64,000 nt of DNA from Tubulanus polymorphus. Its lineage: Eukaryota > Nemertea > Palaeonemertea > Tubulaniformes > Tubulanidae. This document shows positions 22,529-33,900 of this stretch, in pieces; within the stretch, counting starts at the first letter, position 1, and each line of letters opens with the position of its first letter. The DNA lies in contig NC_134035.1 of NCBI RefSeq assembly GCF_964204645.1, forward strand, positions 8,866,501-8,930,500. The letters run 5' to 3'. The notes beneath the pieces are model-generated. The model worked only from the letters and a program-made list of their open reading frames with translations, was not told the origin of the DNA and did not search any database. A program made the position numbers and the translations under genes.

Positions 22529-25500
22529 TCAAGCCGCAGATATCATTACATTCTTGTTTTCGGCTCCACTGATAATACTATCGGTAGACTCGAGGTTTTT
22601 ACGCAATCGATCGTTCACCGGTTGAATAGTGATTATTATCCAACCGAAAACAGCTCCCGCAGCTCGTAGCGCGTTCATTATTCTCCACGTATTCAACGTC
22701 GCTTCAGATTCCTACAAATATATCGATGAATTTAGTTATGTTTTCATTTTCACGGGTATGTTGGTTAAAATGCAGGACCAAGATCCACAGTTCTGTGTAA
22801 AGATATAACTCCGAGTTAACGCATTGAAAATGAACTAATTTTGAATCGTAGTTAACTCTAACTCAGAACTGTGGAACTGGAGCCAGGAAACAACTCATCT
22901 ATCGTAACATAGATCCATTCATGAACTTATTACACATTTATTACATAATGCTTACAGATCAATCAATCATTCCTGGATATAAAGGAGTTTTAAAGAAGAA
23001 AATTCAAAATATTGAGGAAGTGTCCGCATCACTTTCATATACCGAAGACTCAAACTAAATCAATACCAGCACTGTTTATCTCAGTAAACCATTAATTCCA
23101 AGGTTGTGTAAGCAAATTTTTATACTTTATAAATTATATGACTAACCTCGGTTTCTAATTCGGTAACCGTCTAATTGGGTAAACAAAAATCCTGGTCCAA
23201 ACTGTACTGATTAAAGCGTAGTTTACCGTACAACTTTAAATATCTCCAATTGACTATTTCTCAATCAGGAATTTTGCTCAAAGTGATTTCAAGCACGCTT
23301 AAAAGCATTTTTCTGTTTAGTTTTAAGGAATCAAGGAGTCGTAGGGACAATAAACGGAAGGCAAGCCGACACTGACCTGTTGCGAACTCCATAAAGTGTT
23401 GTTGATATCCTCGAACAAGTTGATTTTATCATCGATCGCCGCGATACTCAAACTCAACATCATCGTGATGAAATAAACGATGCACGAAATCGCGCCGGAT
23501 TGTAACGTGATGCAGCGCAAGAAAAACAGTCGCGTCGGTCGGCCGATATCATAGCTGAAAAATACATACGATTCCAACAATCAAATATTACGAACAACAG
23601 TATACAGGATGGTTACTTGAAATGCACATTGTTTTCCTGGACTTTATCCATCTACTAAGAAGCCAATCAATCAACACAGTCAAATACGTAAGACATAGAT
23701 GGAAACAGTTTGATTGTATGCACAATCTAACAATCTCAATATATTTCCATGACTTTTCCCTGATTTTTAGCTTTGTTACAAAATTCCCTATTTCTCACAT
23801 CAACATGATATTTTAAAGAAAATAAAATTCCCATACATGTTTTAAGAAAATAAAATTCCCTGATTTCCAGGCAAGTGGTCACCCTGCAGTATATTGAGGT
23901 GGTCGCTGGAATTAAACTTACCGATCGAAGGCGGAAACTGTACAAATGATAAACAGTAAGTAGTAGAGAGCTTGCGTAGGTAAAGCGACGCGTTGATAGT
24001 GTTTCAAAAAGTCGATGTAATCGAAATTCAAAGCCAACACGAACACCATGATGCAATGCCAGAACGCGAAACCGGCCAGCAACCCGTGACAGAATAGAGA
24101 AAACGTCTGGATAACCTTGTGCGTAGTCAGCGCCAGTGCCAGCGTCGTCCGGTCCGGTTGATCTAGGTATTCGTCGTCTAGTTGAGACTGTAATTCCTCC
24201 CACTTTCGAGCCAGTTTATCTTTGTTCTCGCTGCGAAATCCACCTTTTAAGTCCATAGTAAAGAAAATAGATTTTATAGACGCGATTCTAGTGAGAGTTT
24301 ATTCTTTTAGCGAGAGTATTTGACTTCAAGAGTTGATCCTACGGTAAGTACAGTCAACCGCCGATATACTGCCATCATCGGTGCGCAACAATTTGGGCGG
24401 TATATCGGGGATGTTTTACTATGTATTTGTAGAGAGATGTATATTGAGAAAACCTGACGGTATGCGGTGGTGACGGTACATGGGAGGACAGTACATCGGG
24501 GGTGTTTTACTACTATGTATTTGTATTGAGATGTACAATGAGAAAACCGGGCGGTAGCCAGGTGTGAGGGTGATATATCGGGGGGTTGACTGTATTTATG
24601 ATAAGATAGGCAATAGCAGTTGGTTGACTTTTAAACCGACCTCTTTCCTCGATGAATAAACGCCCGACCGGTTGACTCTTCAGAGCAGCAGCCGTCGTTT
24701 GAGGCTTCGACGATTCATCCTCATCCTCCTCTTCATCTTCATCCTCGGTTTCTTTCGGTTTGTCGACGATGATGTCGTCTTTCAGATCGGCTAATTCCGC
24801 CGCTAATCCCTGATTTTCATGCGACTCTTCATCTCTATAAATTAGAGAGAACGGATACGAGTTTTAACAATGAATGCAAGTATTTCACTCCACACACATT
24901 CTGGATCCAGTTTCAAAGTTAGGGGTAAGAATTTGAGAACAAATTGACTGTTCAGTTCATCCTTGTCATAGCTTTTACATGTTTGCCACACTGTAGTCAG
25001 TAACCTATCTTAATTCGGATGACTAGAGACTGCGCCCAGATTTCTCCGAATTATGAATTATAGTTTATACAAGGTTCCAGGTTAAATGGACCGAATATTT
25101 CATCCGAATTAAATGGAAATCCAGATTGAAAAATGCAAATTAAGTAAGTTCCACTGTATAAGCCCATTTAATTGTAAAGACTTACCGACAAAGATTAAAG
25201 GTCACTAATAGCGACATCGATACCTGACCAGTTATCCTTAGAGATAACTCTTATACCGTATTTTTTGTTCCTCCAGGACCCAGTTCCACAGTTCTGAGTT
25301 AGAGTTAACTCTGAGTTAAAATTAGTTCATTTTCAATGTTTTAACTCCGGGTCAAATCTTAACTCACGACTGTGGAACTGGGTCCTGATGATGAGGTTTA
25401 TAGTTTGAACCTCAAAACTGTAAGGTAATAAACTGTTTTTACAGAAGTAATTGTGGGTTTTATTCGTTAACTTTATTTACACTGAGATTTACATCAGTTC

Positions 25501-26598
25501 ACTGCAGTCATAACTCTTACACCATTACATACTTGAGTAGCTCAAGAACAACACCCAAGGGGCCACAAGCGGTATAGACTTCAAAATTGTACGCTAAAAA
25601 CAACAAAAATATTGGTGCATTCAATTTACCGGTAGACCTACCCGGAAGCTTCTACTGGTTTCTTCTTTTTGACTCTCTTCTTTTTCGGTTTCTCTCCGGC
25701 TGTTTCGCCGGTTTGATCAGCACCACTCAATAAACTATTCTGACTCCCGTGTGGTTCCTGTTGTAACAAATAAAAAACAGATCATCATCATTAAACAAAC
25801 AAAAAAGAGAAAAAGTATGTTTCAGTGCAAGTTAGTCGGTAACCTGTCTGTGGTTTAGTTTCACGATCGGATATTTTCACAAACCACAAAAGGTTCGGCG
25901 TATTTCAAAAGGTACCAGTGCTAGTTTGTGAAGTAACCCATTAATTGTGGACTGATGTCAATAGATAATACACTTTTGAAGCTTTACTTTTTCCAACAGT
26001 GTTTTGGCCCTTATTATCATTTATATAAGCTCATTCGATTATTAAAGCTTACCACCAATGATTAGGTAACTAAAATGCAAGGGAGAAGGTTACAGCACCT
26101 CCTCAGTGTTGTTAGTCGTAATAAGGATTTCAGGTGAAGTCATTATGAATGACGTACTTTAGTTTTTCTGCGTGGAGATCGTTTCCGTCGTCGCGGCGTC
26201 TCATCTAACTCATCGTCGGGTGTCGTTGCTCCATCCCTATCTTCGTCTCTCATTTTACTTCTTGGTCTCGTTCGTTTTTTCTTTATCGGTTCTTCGCCGT
26301 CGGTTGCCGTCATTGATTTGTCTTCGCCGTCTGGCGGTTGTTTCTTTGCACCTTTCTTGCCACCAACAGCGGGTTTCTTTTTACGAGGAGTTGGCACTTT
26401 TTCGCTGGCATCTTTAGTTTCATCCAGGTTAGCCGAATTCTCGTCCGGTTTACTGGCTGAAGTTGGACGTTTTTTCTTTCTCTTTGTTTTCGGTTTATTT
26501 TCTGTCGGTTCTGCGGGTCCTGCGCCCTCGCCTGTACCCGCTAAAGGGGGCAATTTTCGACGAATTCCGTCCAGTTTGTTGCTATCATCGTCCGCCAT
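22529..26598 (-). CDS. TMEM237: Transmembrane protein 237 (ciliary transition zone)
   Basis: Six exons join in phase: 26598-26158, 25757-25642, 24834-24641, 24243-23922, 23554-23377 and 22711-22529, giving 477 residues (human 408). The first half is a cytosolic K/R-, P- and E-rich region. The second half has four membrane segments. THKVIQTFSLFCHGLLAGFA, YYLLFIICTVSAFDR and LWSSQQ correspond to the human protein's THKV, LLYLL-STISAFDR and LW regions. TMEM237 belongs to the MKS/JBTS module at the transition zone of cilia; human mutations cause Joubert syndrome 14. ATG at 26598 (MADDDSNK) is preferred over in-frame ATGs up to 26760, which would add an unlikely hydrophobic leader. The donor after exon 3 (GTCGGT) is weak. 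Introns contain several small elements. Confidence 0.93.
22774..22884. repeat. Copy of the GGACCCAGTTCCACAG foldback family
   Basis: AGGACCAAGATCCACAGTTC at the left and CTGTGGAACTGGAGCCAGG at the right flank AAATGAACTAATTTTGAAT; inverse orientation of the 25276 copy. Located in TMEM237 intron 5. Confidence 0.65.
22950..23350. repeat. Degenerate copy of the ACAGGGTCCCTA element
   Basis: This intronic stretch shares order and wording with 27709-28110: CATTCCTGGATAT, GAGGAAGTGTCCGCATCACT, TTTCAAGCACGCTTAAAAGC and GTAGGGACA at the end. The termini are decayed. Confidence 0.6.
24351..24592. mobile_element. Tc1/pogo-type MITE with TA target site
   Basis: Ends CAGTCAACCGCCGATATA and TATATCGGGGGGTTGACTG are inverted copies, flanked on both sides by TA. 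Inside, a block with TGTTTTACTA, TGTATTTGTA and GAGAAAACC occurs twice, so the element has an internal duplication. No transposase frame. Located in TMEM237 intron 3. Confidence 0.75.
25276..25386. repeat. Copy of the GGACCCAGTTCCACAG foldback family
   Basis: Well-preserved 111-bp copy: GGACCCAGTTCCACAGTTCT on the left, and GACTGTGGAACTGGGTCC as its inverse on the right. Located in TMEM237 intron 2. Confidence 0.75.
25831..26073. repeat. Longer copy of the GGTTACCT/AGGTAACT element
   Basis: Left end GTTAGTCGGTAACCTGTCTG and right end ACCACCAATGATTAGGTAAC, with about 130 bp more interior than the 20936 copy. The short copy is therefore an internal-deletion form. Located in TMEM237 intron 1. 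Confidence 0.65.
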
Positions 26599-27552
26599 TT
26601 TTAAACAAAAATATTGTAGCGCAGTAGCTGTAACGAATCGTAATGATAAGATTGTTGCGCGGAGATTATTTATCGACACGAACAGACCTACTGCGGAAAT
26701 AACCCCAATTAAACAAAAGAATGTTAAAAAGTCCTCGCCAAGAAACAAGAAATCAAACACATAAAATTCAATTATAAATATAATGTATTTGAATATTTAT
26801 CATAATTCTAGCGTTCATACTCAACCCATTCAGCTTACAATATTTCGTAATTTCGTAAAATACATTTCAACCATTCGTTAAACACATGTATAACAACTAT
26901 ATCATTCACAAAAAGTGCAAGAATTTACAAAAAGATTTAATTAAATAACAAAAATCACGGTTTGAACGTTCTTCATTCGATGTTTAATCGTTTCAATCAG
27001 TTTTGTTCAGATATGTGTAGATAATCAGATGTATTCTACATTTCATCGAGATCTAAAAATGCTAAAACAATGAGGTGCGTGCAAGGAATCTTCAGGGATC
27101 CACCAAGTATTTCTCTAGTATTTCGTAACGTCACAGGTACTTGAATGACGTGGTTGGTGTATGAAAATGATGAAAATTTACCATAATCTTCATTTATAAA
27201 TAGAAAATTCACCAGATTCGCCATCTTAATTGACCATGATGACAATTGTTTTGCCCATGATCCAATACACACTAATCGTCTATCTGTACTAAACCGATAT
27301 AGTATAGAAAGGACATGTTGCGCATGTTGGGTAAATTCCTAACAAAGCATAGCAGATGATCGAAGCAGAAATAACAAATCTCTGCAAGTCATCAAATCCC
27401 ATATTCAAGTGCCTGTGACCAAGTATACCTTACAATTGAGTGGAAAAGTCAATTTTACAATCCTTTTTTTGATATTTGGATTTGATCGAACCTAAAAATC
27501 CAGTCCATCGAAAATGAACACATTTTGGCCTCATTGTTACAATTGCATGAAG
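26599..27552. other. Spacer between HSD17B12 and TMEM237 (same strand)
   Basis: No gene is supported. It should hold the HSD17B12 3' UTR and the TMEM237 promoter, both on the minus strand. A 78-codon frame at 27036-27272 (-) has no recognisable content. Confidence 0.45.
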
Positions 27553-30246
27553 TTATTCTTTTTTCTGTTGGGCTTTGATTTTCTTCAAGGCCTTTGCCCT
27601 CGGTCCGCTAAGAATCATTTTCGACAGCGTCATGTGCAGATCTTCTGGCACTTGCAACGTGACCATGCTCTGAAAAATATGACATTGAAATACATACCGA
27701 GTACCTTTACAGGGTCCCTACAGATCACTCATTCCTGGATATGAGTTTTAAAGGAAAATTTCATATTTCGAGGAAGTTTCTGCATCACTTTCACATCCAA
27801 ATTACTGTAGCCTCCTCCTAAATCGGTTCTGAAACCATTGGTTATATTACCAAATTTTCATCCTTTACGCTACCAAAACTTGGTTGCTTAATTCAGTAAC
27901 CGCCAATTAGGGTAAAAAAAGATCCTGTTTCCAACTATACTGATTTAGGTGTAGTCTACTGTACAACTTCTTAAGTATCTTATAACCTATTTCTCAAAAT
28001 TGAAGGTGTATCAGGCATTTTGGACAAATAAAGGGAGTTTCAAGCACCTTCAAAAGCATTTTCTGTTTATAAGGAGTTTCTAAGGAATTAAGAAGTCATA
28101 GGGACCCTGTGTAGAGATCCTCTGCATGTTTTCAGTTTCCCACAGGGAGTGGATAAATGATCGTTTACCTGTAACGCATGTGACAAACAGCCGAATGTTC
28201 TTCCTTGTCGTCCAATCGTAGCCATCGTCTGTTCAACAAACGTTTTTGGGGTCGGAGCCATGAAATTCGAACGACGAATTCCGCTCAATTTCGTCGCGAC
28301 GAAAAATGGCATCACGCACTGCAGAAAAAGACACAAATTACGCACGAACGATTGAGAGAAAATAACGACTTTTCGTCGAAATTGATATCGAGAAACATAA
28401 TACCTGAATTGTAATTCCTTTAGATTCGTATTCCTTGCGAAGTCCTTGAGAGAAGAAATCGACATAAACCTAAAATGATGAAAATCATACGTTAAAAGAT
28501 TTTAAAGTACACTTAGTAACCCTAATACTCCTCACTCAAATACCCAGGCTTTGTTTGAAGCATCTTTCAAACCTGGCTACCTCCATTTGTAGTAGTTTTC
28601 AGCTCAACTCAAGTTATTGTCGAATGAACTAGAAATGATTCTTATTTTGAGTTATTTCATCATTTTCTGTGTGTGTGTGATTATCTTTTTATATCCTACT
28701 TAATTTCTCAATGTTTTATTGTACCTTAATGATTCTTATACTTTTATACTTTGTAAAATGCTGTGATTTAGGCCTAATTGAATTAGTACTGCGCTATATC
28801 AGAAGATAAATTAGCTTTCAAAGTAGTAGTTATTGCTCTCAAATAGTACTGGTAGCCAGAAGCCATATTCTTGTAAAAAGCGTAGCTCAGTTCCTTAGTT
28901 ACTTTAACTAACTAAGTTAGTAAGCGTTTATGAATATGGTAGGCAGGTCTGCTAAATTGTTGAATTACCTTAGTAGCAGAGTACACGCTAAGTAGAGGTG
29001 TGGGCATCGCTCCTGATGCGGATGAAACATTTACGATAACTCCTTTTTTCTTTTCAACCATCCCTGGTAAAACTATACTGGTCATCTGAAAACAATAGAG
29101 TAATTTATCAGTAATTTCAAGACGAGCTTTACATGAAATCCCGAAGATCGATACAATTCTTTCAGTGCGACTTACCATTGTTACAGAAGTCATGTTGCAG
29201 TGAATCATATTCAAGAAAAACTGAAAATGAATTAAGTAAAAAATGTTTTTTAAAGCGTAACCAAAATAATAAGTTGTCTATACAAATCCTAGCGCTAATC
29301 AATTGATTAATCGTTTACCTTTTCGCGGTTGGTTATTTCAGTAAAGTATTCTGGATATTGATAAGCCATGCCAACATTGTTCACTACAAAATAAACAAAT
29401 ATATAAATTATATTCTCTCATGCATCTGGACTGGGGCAAACATTTCCGCCGAAAACCGAAAACCTAACCTAGAATTCCGATATCGAGTCCATCTAAACCG
29501 GGTCTAATAATTGAATCGTAAATATCTGGTTTCGTGAAGTCAGCCGCGATGACTTTTGTTTTCACTTTATGTTTTGCCTCTGAAAGAAATTGAAATACAA
29601 ACATTGTTAACTTGCAACAAGCGTTTGTCAATTGATTATCAGAAATCAAATTATGAAATGCTCACCAATTTCTTGCCCGACATCCAATAGTTTTTCATAT
29701 GTTCGACTAATAAGAACCACATTCATACCAATCCGCGCTAGCTGGAAAATCATATTTAGAAATTGTACATTTTGTTCTTGACATTGAACTTGAAGACAAC
29801 TTATCTTACTAAAAAAGAAAACATTTTTTTCGAAAGTAATTAGTAATGAGCCGGGCAAGAAGAAGAGGAAAATACTGTAATCACCTCATGAGCGTAGGCT
29901 TTTCCTATTCCATCAGTAGCTCCTGTCACAACTATAGAAAATATAAAACTTAAAATGTATCCATGTAACCTAGTATAAGTATCCCTGTATAAGAGATGGA
30001 CATGAAGAAGTGCCTGCGAAAAGAGGGTTAAATCGTTTTTATTTCCGGGTTCAACTTACCGGCCCATTCTCCACATTTCTTCAAATTTATAGCCGGCCCG
30101 AGGATGCCATTAAATAAATACAGCTGGGCAATACGGAATGCTTTCAGTAGAAGCTTTACGCTGTAATAACCGGACACTGCAGTGCCGATCAGAGTGAAAA
30201 TCTGACTAAAATTGCCCAAAAAGTTCAAGTCGATGACCGCCCCCAT
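27553..30246 (-). CDS. HSD17B12: Very-long-chain 3-oxoacyl-CoA reductase (17-beta-HSD type 12)
   Basis: Ten exons join in phase: 30246-30060, 29931-29885, 29741-29666, 29579-29469, 29383-29319, 29220-29176, 29085-28969, 28469-28404, 28318-28169 and 27669-27553, giving 326 residues (human 312). An N-terminal hydrophobic anchor leads to the Rossmann motif TGATDGIG at 65-72, then VVLISRT, NNVG at 142-145, VNVSSASG with the catalytic serine near 199, and YSATK with tyrosine 212 and lysine 216. CVMPFFVATKLSGIR and a lysine-rich tail follow. The order and wording match the HSD17B12/LET-767 family of short-chain dehydrogenases. It reduces 3-ketoacyl-CoA in the ER elongation cycle. The start lies 678 bp from the divergent Crypton-derived gene. 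Confidence 0.95.
27709..28110. mobile_element. 402-bp element with 12-bp perfect terminal inverted repeats
   Basis: ACAGGGTCCCTA at 27709-27720 is exactly inverted by TAGGGACCCTGT at 28099-28110. The interior has no ORF. It fills most of the last HSD17B12 intron, starting 39 bp from exon 10. The CAGGG terminus suggests a hAT-like MITE, but no 8-bp target duplication is evident. Confidence 0.75.
28485..28965. other. HSD17B12 intron 7, no gene
   Basis: AT-rich intron. Near 28862-28942 an inverted pair (CCATATTC ... GAATATGG, around AACTAACTAAGTTAGT) forms a small foldback; nothing else was recognised. Confidence 0.4.
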
Positions 30247-30924
30247 TTTCTCAATTGTCGTAAAGAAAGATGGCTTCGCAGGAAACCTATTTATCTCTTA
30301 GCAAACCCAACTATACCGATAAAGAATTTCAATTTTCCGGCTCAATAACCGATTCTATTTATTTATTCATAATTTTTAAAGAACATTTCATATCAAACTT
30401 TGATCCTGAACGAATGACAGTTCGACGAGTTTGAAAGGTAGAGAAATCGCGGTACAGCGGTATCGCCGTAAATAGTGAGGTCCGCCCGTTGAATGTATTA
30501 TGCGAGGCATAAAATTAATCAGCTCGGTCCTAATAATACATCGACCAGTTACCGGTGGAGTATACTCAGTAATTAACAGGTGAGTTTGGGTGTAATTAGT
30601 GTGTCTTGTTAGTGTTAGTGTGTGTCGTGCGTGTGTTTGGATGTTATCGGATTGTGTTTGAGTAGTGTATGAGTTGAAGAGACCGGGTCCGCTCTGAGCG
30701 GGGGCTGCATGCATAATGAGATGATGATTGACTGGCAGCGGCGGCGGTCCGACACGTGATGCTGACTGGCTGATGCTATGAATAGTCGACGTCATCACCA
30801 GGTCAATTACCGGCCAATGCTATGACCCGATTCTCTGAACAAAGATAGAGTAGACTAGAGCTGGTGCTGGGCATTGATGGTTGTTAGTTGTGCAGCATCT
30901 CGAGCCGTTGCAGGGAACGCTACA
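30247..30924. promoter_or_regulatory. Divergent promoter region, HSD17B12 / Crypton-derived gene
   Basis: 678 bp lie between the two start codons. The middle contains a GTGT/GTTAGTGT-rich run (30590-30670). No core promoter motif is assigned; the call rests on layout. Confidence 0.45.
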
Positions 30925-33900
30925 ATGGCGGCCATTATGATCAAAACAGAGCCTTTGGATTTTGAATACGGAGATGCAGGAGGTGATGGTACAGCTTTTG
31001 TAATAGATGAAGATACGTATGTAGTGTTACCCACTGATGCCGATGACGTTACTGATGGAGATATCAACGAGACCGGATTAGCTATAGGCGAACCTTACTC
31101 GCTGGTGAACGCCGATCAACTCGATTCCGATCTGACCGGCGCCGATTCGCTGCTCGCGAAGGAGGACTCAAGTTTGTTAGATCAGGCGTGCGTTCAGCTG
31201 TCGTCGCCGTCGGGAATCTCGACGCAAAACGCCACCAAATACGCCGTGTCGGTTTTCAAAGATTTCTGCGTCGGTAAAAGCTATTCGCCGGCCGCCGTCG
31301 ACGAACTTACGTCGTCCTGTTTACAAGCGTTGTTGACGAGTTTCTATCAGGAAGTTCGCACGGGACGCGGCGCCCTCTATACGAAGAAATCGCTGCAGTG
31401 CATACGCCACGGGTTACAGCGCCATTTTCTGAACCTCGGCACGGGTATCGACATCGTGAAGGACGAAGAGTTCAAAGACGCGAACGTGATTTTCGCGACC
31501 GTCTGCAAAGACCCGGCGCGCAACAACACGGCGCAGTCGGTTCAGATTCAAAAACCGCTTCTCATCAAATCGGACATAAAAAAAATCGAAACGTATTTCC
31601 TCGACTACGACAAATCGAACAAGAAACTGCAGCAGAAAATATTCTACGATTTCATCACGTTTTTAGGGTTTAAAGGTCGCGAGGCGTTGCGACACGTGTC
31701 GACGGAGGTGTTCATCGTGCGCCAGGACGACACAGGTCAGAAATACGTGCTGCTAACGGACGGAACTAACTACCTCGGCGATCTGATCAGCGGTTGGAAG
31801 GAGGACGATACGGCCGACGTGAGCGGGGCCGTCATGTTCGAACGGCCCGGCGACCCGCTCTGCCCGGTGAAAGCGTTCGAATTATACGTGTCGAAGTTGA
31901 ACCCGTGTTGCAATGCATTTTTTCAGTACCCGCGCGACACGTATTCGCGAACCGACGGCGTCTGGTTCGAAAACCGTCCGGTCGGCAAAAACAATCTCGG
32001 TCAGATGATGCAGGTGATCTCGAAGGAGGCCGAACTGTCGCAGATCTACACGAACTATTCGATACGCGTGACGTGTTTGAACGTGCTCGGCGAGTTCGGG
32101 TTCACGCCGTTCAGCGCGGCGATCTCGTCGAAGTACGCCGACTTCGCGACGTTGAAACGACAGATCGCCGACACGGTCGCCGAGGAGCTCGGATACACGT
32201 CGGGCAGTACGTGTCGTACGAACGGCGAAGAGTACCGCGCGCCGCCGACGCCGCCCGTCAAAACGCCGACCGCCGCCATCGAAAAACGTACGTCGTCGAA
32301 CAAAAAACGTAAGTCGGACACGCCGGTGCGCCGGACGCCGACGAAAAAAAATAAAGTCGAAATCGTAACGTGCGACACTCCGGATTCTGGTAAGTATTCG
32401 ATCGTTTACAGGGTTCCGCTGAAATTCAGACTAGTTCAAATAAGACTTGAGAAGACGGATCGAGGTCGGTTCTAAATTTCAGAATGGGCCATTTCTCCGC
32501 GTGTCCAGCTGGACCGGTGAGAATAGCTTAAATTCTTCGAAAAATATTGGTGTCTTTTGTTAATCGGTTGTATTTCTTGTCGGTAGTATTTTTCTTAGGT
32601 AGTATTTATTGGGAACGGATTAAGCATTAGCATTTATTTGAAAAGCCTGTCCTATATAGGTTAGATCTGTTCCATCGAATGGACCGAAAAGTCTGATCGA
32701 GGTTCATTCTAAATTTCAGAGTGGGCCGTTTCTCCGCGTGTCCAGCTGGACCGGCGAGAATAGCTTAAATTCTTCGAAAACTACTGGTGTTAATTCGGTC
32801 AATACAAAGTATGGGTCAAATTAGTATTGACCACTAGCTGATATTGTGAATGCAGTTTAAGGTGTAACCAGTTTATTCTGAGTTGGTCAAGGTTTATTGT
32901 TCTGCTGGTGGATGTATGTGGCAGGTGATTTTCCTCAGAGGCACAGTTGCTACGGGTTACAATTTCAATGCCCCTGTTATATGAGAATATTCGAGAAGGA
33001 TTGAGAGCCTCTACGCGCGCGTTTAGTATGGCTAATCGATGATGTCAGGCCTGCTTAGAAACGTGTTAGAATTTCTCTTGAATCGCCCTGTTATTATAAG
33101 AATAGGACCCACTTTCATAGTTTGGGCCTCGCTTGTAGCAGCTGTGGCTAGTTGCGCGGTGCATCACATGCTAGTCATTGTGTATCGCAATGGTCTTTAT
33201 GTAAGACCATCACTACTTTATTGATGCCCTATACAGATTATACGGGTTGATCGTTACGCAGAATCGCCGAATAGAATGTATTGCGAAGTTCTGTGAGAAT
33301 TAGGTTTTTCTATTATCTTGAGTGGTCGTGCTTGATCGATTCATCGAGTGACTTTTTCCTGTTGAAAATTCGACCGCAATGCATTTAGTCTCCCTATATG
33401 ATTGATAGTTGAACCTTTATTATTGATTTAGGCTGGATTACTGTATTAGGCAAAATGAACCTTTGTTCGATAAATAATACGGTGAAAAAATTAGGTCAAA
33501 TGAGAAGCGATATAATTTTATCAGGAATCTATGCCCCCTCGTTGCGGATGCTATTTGATTTACTGATGGATCTGGTTTGTGGATATTTCGAGGGCTGGTT
33601 TTAAAGTACGGATGGACTCGGTATGCTATGCTATGCTATGCGATAATGGTAAAAGGCTGACATTTAGAGATGACCAATAATGTATGAGTCACGTATACGG
33701 CTAGTGTATAGCGGGTTACAGTACACTCTCTCTCTCACATACACAGTAAACATCAGGCTTCTCTCAATAACTGCGGCGATGTATATGCTCTGTATACAGT
33801 ACAACGCCTGCAGTCCGCCACTCTATTCATCTGTACTACTCGGCGCTCAGCTCTCGCTGCTGTAGCCATGCCTACAGGCTTTAGGAATTGATTTCATACA

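Noticed and set aside
26143-26760. TMEM237 start at the upstream ATG 26760
   Set aside because: The extra 54 residues are hydrophobic and unlike the family; ATG at 26598 (MADDDSNK) gives the expected charged N-terminus.
31398-31673. Other frames inside the Crypton-derived exon (also 31794-32312 and 32055-32378)
   Set aside because: GC-rich coding DNA leaves long shadow frames; only the frame with the Crypton domain is meaningful.
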